64,000 bases of DNA from Lophius americanus (taxonomy: Eukaryota > Chordata > Actinopteri > Lophiiformes > Lophiidae), in the NCBI GenBank assembly GCA_037951165.1, contig JBBDHG010000116.1, positions 6,297,001 to 6,361,000 of the forward strand. Direction: 5' to 3'. Position numbers and translations under genes: made by a program. Positions 54,877-64,000 of the stretch are shown in pieces (within the stretch, counting starts at the first letter, position 1; every line of letters begins with the position of its first letter). Under the pieces are notes generated by a model that made no database searches, was not told where the DNA came from, and saw only the letters and a program-made list of their open reading frames with translations.

Positions 54877-54929
54877 AAGATAAAGATAAAGATAGCCTTT
54901 ATTAGTCCCACAATGGGGAAATTGCAAAG
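54877..54929 (-). mobile_element. L2/CR1-like LINE 3' terminus, inverted
   Basis: gataaagatagcctttatta followed by gtcccacaatggggaaattg is the reverse complement of the 3' end of the LINE at 48.9 kb. Only the last 50 or so bases are present. Confidence 0.75.
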
Positions 54930-56090
54930 GAAAAACATGTATCAGCTTTTCATTAACCACTTAATAGTGATGTGTAATGATTTAAGATACATTCCTTCAA
55001 ATATTTCTTTTTTTTATATAAAAATATAAGGAATAATGACTGAATTTTTATTGTTTTGTCATGAATATGTTTTCCTTAATTTTTACTGGCCCCTGGATGT
55101 AATGTAGTTCAATCACCAGCAGGTGGCGGTTGTATCTGAAGCTAGTAGAAGAAGAAGAATCTCTTACCATCAGAGCCTGGTGTGTAGCTGTTCAGGGATC
55201 AGAGAACTCCTGACGCCATCACAATGTTCAGTGCAGAAGACGAAAAATATTCAAACGAGTGACGATCAATTACTTTCTTCCCCTTGAAATGCCCATCCCT
55301 ATTACTTACAGTGCAGCTTCTCCAAAATCATTACACAAATCAGCAATCATATTTATACTTATGATTATTTGTCTTTAATATTTCTCATTCTTTAGCATCC
55401 ATGTATAACTCGTAAATCATCTGTTGCGGCAAAGAGAATAGACACAAGCAAAGATGCTACAGGCTACAGTGCTGAATGATAATATTGGAATGATCCGATT
55501 TTTTGGATGGAATAATTTGTTAGCTTAAGTTAAATGTATCAGTGAAATTAAACCAACAACCCAAAACTGGGAATTTCCCCAAGAGAATATTATTCAATTG
55601 ATCTCGATTTCAATAACGAAAAGGCAAAAAGGTAAGTTATACTGTGAAGTACTAGATAGTGTTCCATTTAATAATAATCAAGTTTATTTGATATCAATCG
55701 GGAGGAGTTAAGCACACCACAAGAAAGTCAACCAAGCACACGTGAGTCCAGCACCCAAAACACGGTGCTAACTCGGTGCTAACTGGCTCGGGAAGAGTAC
55801 CTGAGCCAGGACGACCTAGTCACCACCACCTTTTCCTCTAAGTGCCTGGAAGGGGACAAGAAGCAGTTAATGTAAACATACAATAAGAAATAAAAAATAC
55901 TAACTACCATTACTGGAGGAAACTAACTACTTAAACTAAAGCCTTCAACCAGTCACCTCTCTCAGAGGAAGAAGGAGGCTCAGGGAAAAGCAACCACCAT
56001 TAATGTTATACCAAAGTGTTGTGATCAATTATTGATTGCCACATAATTAACCCATACAGGAAAAAAATCCTTGCTGCGAGCATCAGCATT
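54930..56090. other. No feature recognised
   Basis: No coding or mobile-element sequence identified; the satellite seen on both sides is not visible here. Confidence 0.4.
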
Positions 56091-56099
56091 CATCCTGCT

Positions 56100-56320
56100 A
56101 CATATCGGGCGGCTGTAGATCAGTGGGTAGAGGGGCCATCTCTCGATCGGAAGGTACCCAGTTCCAGTCCAACCAGTTTGTCGTAGGGTCCTTGAGCAAG
56201 ATCCGGACACCGTAGCTACCCGGGCGCTTCGAAGGGGCTGCCCACTGCTTCCTCATGGATGGGTACAACTATATACCCACCCTCAATCTGTCCCTGGGGA
56301 CCAATTCAAAGGGTTTTTAG
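56100..56320 (+). repeat. tRNA-derived SINE
   Basis: GGCTGTAGATCAGTGGGTAG (A box) and GGTACCCAGTTCCAGTCC (B box) head the element. The body has gtccttgagcaagatccgga, acccgggcgcttcg and ctgcccactgcttcctcatg, the standard body of a fish SINE. Confidence 0.7.
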
Positions 56321-56689
56321 CCACAACCAATATTATCTAAATTTCAAACTGGTTTCAGGAAAAATATATATGTATTTTGTCAACGAGCGACATTGTAGAG
56401 CCCTTTTTATTGATCTATCATAGGCATTCAAGTCCATTGATCAATTATGAGGCAGTATTGGTTTGAAATCAAGCAGTGCACACTTAGGATTGCATCTATC
56501 AAACGTGCAAAATAGCACACGCAATCTATTAAAAGCTTATACCTTAATGATTACAAAACACGGGGCGTTTCTAGCTGAGTGTGCAAAATACTAAACAGGA
56601 GTCAATGCAAACAGGTTTATTCAGCAGATGCAATTCAGCTATCACAGCTTTTCCTCCTAATTCCTCTGAAATCATATAGTTTATCATAT

Positions 56690-57345
56690 GGGAGTCCTCT
56701 CGCTGAGGGACGCCTATTTTTTGCAAACATTTGTTACTTTAACAAAAAAGCACTTAGAATCGAGTTTCCATACTGGTTTTAGTCAGCTTTGGCTCCCAAT
56801 GAAGTGAAACAAGGTTTTAACGACGTTTAAGTTGTAATTCAGATGAAATCACTTGATTTAACTTTGTAATTTTGGATTCTTCGCGGTGAGTTAAGCCGAT
56901 TTTTGTAATTTTGTACATTTGCTCTCAATAAAGGGAAAAAAGTTTTCTCTAACTTTCATATGTCATGCAGCTGAAATAACATTCTTTAACATTTTGAAGT
57001 CTTGCGCTGTCATAATCTGATTTTCTGCAAACATTTGTAACTTTGCTCCAAAAGCAATTAGAGACAAATATCAAGCCAAAATATAGTCAGCTTTGGCTCT
57101 TAATGAACGTTCCGTCTAACGTTACTACAAAAGCACTTAAAAATAATTTTAAGCCAAGATATATCAAATTTTGCTCTCAATGACGGCAAACCAAGTTTTC
57201 ACTAAGTTTTCTTTGGTAATAAAGCTGAAGTTACATACTTTTTGATTTTGCAGTCTTCGCGGTGAGATAAACCAATTTTTGCTACATGTGGTGTAACTTT
57301 GCTACAAAAGCAATTACAATTAGGTTTCAAGCCTAAATTCAAAGT
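56690..57345. repeat. Satellite, second block (diverged)
   Basis: Units with aaagcacttagaatcgagtt, ttttagtcagctttggctcc, aattcagatgaaatcac, ttcgcggtgag and gcaaacatttgtaac repeat the block order of 46,438-48,060, more diverged, in about four copies. Confidence 0.75.
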
Positions 57346-57485
57346 TATGTATATATATATATATATTTTATTTGTAATGTTTGTATAGGACTTATAGATT
57401 TTACATTTCCATCTATGTTCTCATTCTATTCTATTACTTTTATATTACATATTTTTTTATATCATATATATATATATATATTATT
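57346..57485. repeat. TA-rich microsatellite patches
   Basis: Short (TA)n tracts at 57,347-57,365 and 57,464-57,481 in AT-rich DNA. Confidence 0.7.
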
Positions 57486-58084
57486 TACATACATTACATG
57501 TGTAGCACGCCTTCTGTCTGCGCGTGTGATCTCTTTGCCTCTCTCGCCGATCTCTCTCTCTTTATCGCAGCAGACAAGCAAACCCACTCTCTAAGGGGCT
57601 TGTTGTGTGCCTGCCATCCCGCTGTTCAAATTGTATTGAAATATGGGACCAACATATATTGCATCCGGCTGGTGGTTAAAACGACTTATTTGTATAGTAC
57701 TAATGGACATCCATTTCTGTTACAAAGGTTACTGGAGGGTTGAAAAAGTGAAACAGAGATTTACTCACCTCTTCAATAGACAGAAGGTCATCAAAGGGTC
57801 CCTTTTGGGATGTCACGTCCTGTTACATGATTACTATCATGTGATGACGCCTTAAAATGACTTTTTACCTTTCTTACACTGATGATGTATTTCTTTATTT
57901 TACAAACCTTATGTTTTCATAATTTTAAATGGAACAGTTGATATTTTTACATTTTGACACACAGATGGTTACGTGAATATTTCTGGTCAAAAGAAGTTGG
58001 ACCCAGAACCAGATATTTAATATAATATTTAAATATATTTATCTCTTTATGTTAAATAGGTGTTAACACAAAATGTACATGGTG

Positions 58085-58430
58085 TCTTTGACCCTGAAAA
58101 AAGTTTCAAGCCTAGTTATAGTCATTTTTGGCTCTCATTGAATGCAAACAAGGTTCTCACTGAGTTTCCTGCGTTATTTAGCCAAAATCATTTACATTGT
58201 CATAATGGAGTCCATTCACTGAGATAAGCTGTGCAAACTTAGGCACTTATCCTTAAGTTTGCACCAAAACCAATTAGACACAAGTTTCAAGCCAAGTTAT
58301 AGTCAGGATTGGCTCTCATTGAAGGTTAAACTAGGTTTTCATTAAGTTTCATATATAATTAGCTAGATTCACAAACTTTGTCATTTTTGACTGACATTCG
58401 TGCATTTCTGATAATTTTGAGGATCATCAT
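58085..58430. repeat. Satellite, third block (diverged)
   Basis: Two units: aaagtttcaagcctagttat then ggctctcattgaatgcaaac, and acaagtttcaagccaagtta then ggctctcattgaaggttaaa, each followed by gagtttc or aagtttc and an agct..aaa core. Confidence 0.75.
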
Positions 58431-58739
58431 TAAAACCTGGCCTTTTCTTTGATTATCATTTCGTCTTTATCTCTCTTTTCCTAGCTGTCACTCCCACTGA
58501 TAGGGATAGGGAAGTGACTTTTTAAATAAACTACTTAACTACTCAGAAAATGAGTGCTTAGATGAAGGATTTATTTTTTCATCAGCATCTTTTTCAATAT
58601 ATTCATATATATGGGGCTGCTTTAGGGAGGGGGTAGGGTGGAGTGGGTAGGCCAGGGTTGAAGTCCAGCACATGATGCCATATGCTGCGGGTTCGAGTTT
58701 TTCTGGCTAAATAACACATGGAACTCTGTGCTGTGGGCC

Positions 58740-61215
58740 CTAGCCTAGTATTATACCGACAAAATTATAAGTATTAGCGACAATATCCATAACCTCCAGC
58801 CTTCAATTGTCTCAAGTTTACACCCCAGGACAATGTGCTTGGAAACAACAGATAGACCTGGATCAGATCTAGACCGCTTTATTCCCATTGATCTGAAACA
58901 ATTAACTTCCCTTATTTCCTTATCCAAAACAACAACCTGTTTCTTAGACCCCATCCCAACTAGTCTACTTAAAGAAAGTTTACCCTTAGTCAACAACAAT
59001 TAGAAATCATCAATCTATCGCTAAATTCAGGCTACGTACTTAAGTCCTTTAATCAAACCTCTGCTTAAAAAGCCGACTTTTGATCCAGAGGCTTTAGCAA
59101 AGTATAGGCCGGTATCTAACCTTCCTTTCCTCTCTAAAATCTTAAAGAAAGTGGTGGCCGAACAATTGTGATTTTCTGCGCAAGAATAGTTTATTTGAGG
59201 ATTTCTAATCAGGTTTCAGAGATCACCATAGTACAGAAACAGCACTGGTCAAAGTTACGAATTACCTTTTAATGGCATCTTATGAGGGACTGGCCTCTGT
59301 TCTGGTCTCTGGCCTCTGTTCTGGTTTTGTTGGATCTTAGTGCTGCATTTGATACTATTGACCACCAAATTCTAATACAAAGACTTGAAAGCCTAATTGG
59401 CATCAAAGACACTGCATTAAATTGGTTTTAAGTCATATTTATGTGGCAGATCTCAGTTTGTATCTGTTAACAATGAATCCTCCCTGCGTAGTAAAGTTAC
59501 CCAAGGAGTTCCCCAGGGATTTCTGCTTGGGCAAATATTATTCATACTATTCCCTTTAAGCAACATTATCAGGAAACACTCCATAAACTTTCGCTGTTAT
59601 GCTGATGACACACAATTGTACTTATCAATGAAACCCCGTGAATCTAGTCCCTTATCCAATTTAGAGGCGTGTCCCAAAGACATAAAGACCTGCAACTTTT
59701 TACTATTAAATTCAGATAAAACGGAAGTTATTGTGTTAGGACCCAAACACCTTAGAAACAATTTATCTAATGATATATCTACTCTGGATGGTATGACCTT
59801 GGCCTCCAGCACCACTGTGAGGAACCTGGGAGTTATCTTTGATCAGGATATGACCTTTGACCCCCACATAAAACAGATTTCTAGGACTGCCTTTTTTCAT
59901 TTGCACAATATTTCTAAAATACGACACATTCTGTCACAAAAAGATGCAGAAAAGTTACTTCATGCATTTGTTACTTCCAGGCTGGATTACTGTAATGCCC
60001 TACTAGCAGGTAGTTCCAATAAGTCTCTGAAGCCCCTCCAGCTGATTCAGAACGCTGCTGCACGGGTGCTGACCAGAACCAGAACCAGGTTAAGAGAACA
60101 TATCTCTCCTGTATTAGCTTCCCTTCATTAGCTCCCGGTAAAATCCAGAATCAAATTCAAAATCCTTCTGCTCACTTACAAAGCCCTTAAGGATCAGGCA
60201 CCAACGTATCTGAAGAAGCTCACAGTTCCATATTGTCCAATCAGAACTCTGCGCTCCCAGCATGCAGGGTTACTGGTCGTCCCTAGAGTCTCCAGAAGTA
60301 GAATGGAGCCAGAACCTTCAGCTATCAGGCTCCTCTCCTGTGGAACCATCTTCCAATCTTGGTTTAGGGGCCAGACCCACATTTAAAAGTAGGCTTAAAA
60401 CTTTCCTTTATGATAAAGTTTATAATTAAGGCTGGCATAAGCTAGCTCTTAGCTATGCTGCTACAGGTTTAGACTGCTAGGGGATCTCCCATGATGCACT
60501 GGGCGTTCTGTCTTCCTCTCTCACTGTCCCTCTTTATACATCCCTCTCACTTTAATGATAAATGTTACTGGATGTTAAATGGTTTAATGCATGTTAAATG
60601 GATTAATGCATGTTAATGGATTAATGCATGTTACTAACTTGAATTCTTCCCTGGAGTCTTTGTGTTTTCTCGCCCTGTAAGGTCACATGGTTGGTGAGTG
60701 GATCTGCTGCTGTGGACCTGCTCGATGTCCAATGATCACAAGACGCTCATGATGATGATTATTGTTGTTATCATTATCATTATTATTGTATAGTATTCCC
60801 CCATAAGCTATCACTATATGTTAAATTAATATTAATGTTATTATCAAACTGGGATCCCTGCTGCTGCTGCGGCCCGATCACGGAGCAGTTGGAGAAAGTG
60901 GATTATAGCTGATCTCTTTGCTGCTTTTCCCCCCGTCTGTATCTCTCCTCACCTGTGTCTCTCTCTTTCTCGCTCTCACTCTCTTTTTTTTCAAACCCGA
61001 CCGGTCATGGCAGTAGGCCGTCCCCCCTGAGTCTTGGATCTGCTCGAGGTTTCTGCCCGTTAAAGGGCAGTTTTCTTCTCGCCATTGTCGCCAAGTGCTG
61101 CTCAAGGAGGAATTTGTTGGGTCTTGTAGATAATTATATAAAGAGTTTGTTCTAGACCTGCTCTTTCTGGAAAACACCTTCAGACAACTGTTGTTGTGAA
61201 TTGGTGCTATATAAA
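58740..61215 (+). mobile_element. L2-like LINE, long copy (about 2.5 kb)
   Basis: Broken reverse transcriptase ORF: LDRFIPIDLKQLTSLIS, KPLLKKPTFDPEALAKYRPV, SNLPFLSKILKKVVAEQL, LDLSAAFDTIDHQIL (catalytic Asp of motif A), CYADDTQLYLS (motif C, YADD) and SDKTEVIVLGPK. Stops and frameshifts interrupt it. The 3' UTR has three copies of the 19-bp repeat (near 60,580-60,630), aacccgaccggtcatggcag, gaattggtgctatataaa and (GATT)n. It is embedded in the satellite, blocks of which lie on both sides. Confidence 0.92.
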
Positions 61216-61224
61216 TAAAGATTG

Positions 61225-61540
61225 ATTGATTGATTGAGTATGCCTTGAATTAATTGTGTTTCATCTGTTATTTAGCTTGAAAGAAATAGTCCTAGTCCGC
61301 TCGCCGAAAGGAGCCGTTTATTACACCTAAGTGTAATTTTGCTCTAAAAGCCTTAAGAAACAAGTTTCAAGCCTAGTTTCAGTCAGAATTTAGCTTCATG
61401 CAAGGCATACAAGGTTTACACTGCGTTTCATGTGTTATTTAATAACAAATACTTTATAAATTTGCAGCCCTCTGGAATAAAGAAGCTTTTCTTTTTAACG
61501 CAAGTGTCAATATGCTCTGAAAGCATTTAGAAAGATGTTG
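61225..61540. repeat. Satellite, fourth block (diverged)
   Basis: gtgtttcatctgttatttag, ttgctctaaaagccttaaga, aacaagtttcaagcctagtt and cagtcagaatttagcttcat continue the satellite pattern right after the LINE tail. Confidence 0.75.
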
Positions 61541-62043
61541 GATGGTGTGATCAAAAAATCTAGGGCCAGGTGGTGGAACTACTGAATTTAGGTTTAATTA
61601 TGCCATGGGAAAATTTAACTATCTCGAAGCTGTTATGCACCTTCTGAGAGCTGTCTTTGGTTTGAATAAGTGTGCCTTAGGACATCTGACATTACAGTTT
61701 ATGTTAGGATTTATGCAATATTGACACACGACCTAATGTATTGCAAAGCACACAGTTGACCTGCAATTTTGGCATAGAATTTTGGCGCAGACCCTTGTCT
61801 GCAATCAAGCTTAATTTGACAGAATAGTACGTCAATGTCAAAGCAGGAAATAGGTCTTGGCATTGTGAAGTAGTAACTACATTTTGAGGCTGATATTGAT
61901 GAAGGCGGGATCTGTTTTATCAGTCGCATCAGGTACACAGGATCAATACATGAGTTTTTTTCATAAATTAACCTATTTAAGTGTAAATAGGTTAAACTTT
62001 AGATTTTTGTAAAACTGTTTTTGGATTTCAACTGCACTTCAAC

Positions 62044-63137
62044 TAGGGCTGCAACTACTAATCAACGTAATCGACAATAATCGATTATAAAATTAGCTGT
62101 CGACGATTTAATAGTCGATTCCACGTTCATCGTAGCAGAAAAAATCCGAGTTGTGCGAACATTTCTCCCTCAACATGGAGAAAGATTTTGTAAACTGCTA
62201 GATATGCAAAGCTGACCTGTCCTAGCGTGAAGCACGTCAGTAATGCTGGAGCATCTGAACCTGAGGAACGTTGGGTCTGTAGACGATGAAGACTTGTTTC
62301 TGTAAGCTAGTTAGCTAGCTCAGTGTTAACGGACAAGCACTTAACTCATCTGTTGGGTTTAACTTGACTCTTGAAATGATGTGAATTGTCAATTACCTAC
62401 TAAATAAATATTATTAAATCATGATAATACTCTTCACGCTACAAACGTGGCCCTATGTCAAAATCGTACAAATTGCATTGCTCCTGGAGACGTTTCACGT
62501 TCCTGCTGATAGTGTGTTCCTGCTTGCCGAATGCACACAACTCTGCGTGTGTGTTTGTCCTATGTGGGCTGCATCCAACTTGTAAACGATTTAGCCTAAT
62601 GCAGTTGTTGACTACGGAATGCATTAAGCATTAAATGTTTTCTTTTCTACGCTTGTTTATTTTCTTAAAGTTACATGGATGTTTGATTTGATTCAGAGAA
62701 ACTGCCGTATTTTTTATAAATATGGTTTAATATTATTTAGTATACATTTTATTTACCTCTTGTATCAGCGGTGATGTGATGAAACATGAAAGGACTAAAT
62801 TACAGTTCAGCAAATACTCTGTTGGTATAGAAAACTGTTTGGTTTAACAGTCAGTTATAAAAGAAGTAAAGTTTATTAAAAGACATTTTGGAAAGAAAAA
62901 ATCCTCTTTTGTTCTTTTTATTGTTAGTTTACAGGTGCCTGAAACAACCTTAAGCTAGCTAGATTTTGAAAAAAGCTCATATCAAAATAAGAGCCATTTA
63001 GGAATTGGGTATTTATTTTTATTTTTACTTAACCTTTATTTAAGCGGGAGAAAAAAATTATCCGATTAATCGGTCAACTATTGAAACGATTAATAGTTCT
63101 CATTGAATAACCAAAATATTTGTTAGTTGCAACCCTA
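62044..63137 (+). mobile_element. ZBED-type hAT transposon, internally deleted
   Basis: Left end tagggctgcaacta and right end ttagttgcaaccct(a) are inverted repeats, 13 of 14 matching. They are flanked by 8-bp duplications acttcaac (62,036-62,043) and atttcaac (63,138-63,145), one mismatch, as hAT elements make. Inside, a decayed frame reads MEKDFVNC, ICKADLS and MLEHLNLRN (in pieces), a BED zinc-finger remnant. No transposase catalytic region remains in the 1.09 kb. Confidence 0.82.
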
Positions 63138-63159
63138 ATTTCAACTACGATACATGTAT

Positions 63160-63400
63160 ACATTTCTTCTTCTATTTCTTGCGGCTGTTCCCGTTCAGGG
63201 TCGCCACAGCAGATAATTTGTTTCAATCCAGTTACACGCGGTACCCTGCTGCCATCAGAAGGTATTTGTTAACCCAAGCGATCCATTTTTTAAATCAGTT
63301 GACTGTTCCACATATTGATTTGGCATAAATATTATGCCGGATGCCCTTTCTGACGCAACCCTCCCCATTTATTGGGGGTTGAGACCGACACTACAAGTAG
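63160..63400 (-). repeat. Short fish retroposon tail (family R1), inverted
   Basis: ttcttcttctatttcttgcg, gctgttcccgttcagggtcg, atgccggatgccctttctga and cgcaaccctccccatttatt are the reverse complement of the copies at 4,945 and 34,545, and better preserved. Confidence 0.65.
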
Positions 63401-64000
63401 ATGGTTTTACCGTTTGTGTTTTATTGGCACAATGCAGCCTTGGAAAAGGTATGCACTCTCCTAGTGCCTTTCAAATTATTACTTGTATAAATGATGGAAA
63501 ACACAAGTCACTCCCAACAAATTAATTTTAGTTTTTCTTCAATGGTATATTTCAGCTTACTGACAGAATAGCTGGCCTGGAACAATGTTATTAGAGACTG
63601 TTTCCAGAGGGTAAGCAAAGGTATGGAGACTGCTCAGTTCACTGATAACTGGATTTTGTGTGTATATAAAGAGCTTTTTGGACATAGGTCATATTAATTT
63701 CTACACTCCCATCCATCCTTCCAACCACATTGCTTTACTTCTTTGATCAAGATAATTCATATACCTAATGGTTCTTAACATTCACTGCTTGTTCTTTAAA
63801 ATATGACTGACAAATCCATAACATTTGGATGAAGATGCCTATTGTATGTTGTAATAAATAAAACATCATCATGGCCCATAAAAGTCCTTCATATAATGTT
63901 GCCAAAAAATCAAATGATCACTAAATTGCTAACTTTCATCTCATGGTTTTCCAGGGCAGATAGAAGCATCTTACTTGATTAATCATGTGATGTAGTTGAA

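Overview
The window looks like teleost fish nuclear DNA. The evidence is a vertebrate-type multi-exon gene with GT-AG introns, very long (TA)n, (CA)n and (ATT)n microsatellites, and a dense load of decayed fish-type mobile elements (L2-like LINEs, Tc1-like and hAT DNA transposons, tRNA-derived SINEs). I see no bacterial, phage or CRISPR features.

One gene is securely identified. Eleven exons on the minus strand (23,735 down to 5,487) join in consistent splice phase into the first 428 codons of an EHBP1-family protein, best matching EHBP1L1 (EH-domain-binding protein 1-like 1). They cover the start codon, the whole N-terminal C2 (NT-C2) membrane-binding domain and the start of the disordered linker. 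The calponin-homology and bMERB parts would lie to the left, outside the window. Intron 1 (about 9.2 kb) holds a 27-bp minisatellite and TA microsatellites; intron 4 holds a CATC-type array and LINE fragments.

A second minus-strand gene is represented by two good exons (45,045-44,917 and 41,622-41,126) and a third with a reading-frame conflict (41,045-40,660). I could not identify it.

Region by region. 1-5.4 kb: Tc1-like remnants and short retroposons, probably downstream intron or intergenic DNA. 5.4-24 kb: ehbp1l1-like exons among repeats. 24-29.4 kb: repeat debris, a Tc1 fragment, a fold-back AT palindrome and an L2-like 3' end. 29.45-31.76 kb: a pentamer array followed by a 2.2-kb array of a 30-bp unit with about 1-kb higher-order duplication. 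32-40 kb: repeat debris, a possible 99-bp MITE, and a 5'-truncated L2. 40.6-45.2 kb: the unidentified gene with a long CA repeat in an intron. 45.7-46.4 kb: an 11-bp repeat array. 46.4-61.6 kb: an ancient, heavily diverged satellite of about 165 bp with a 12-bp palindromic core. It forms a near-continuous block at 46.4-48.1 kb and reappears at 56.7-57.3, 58.1-58.4 and 61.2-61.5 kb, apparently split by L2 LINEs, a hAT transposase relic and SINEs. 62-63.1 kb: an internally deleted ZBED-type hAT with both ends and an 8-bp target duplication.

The unusual material is mainly structural (the broken satellite, arrays that stay open in frame, perfect hairpins, a fold-back palindrome) plus the unidentified gene. 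I found no convincing new multi-gene system.
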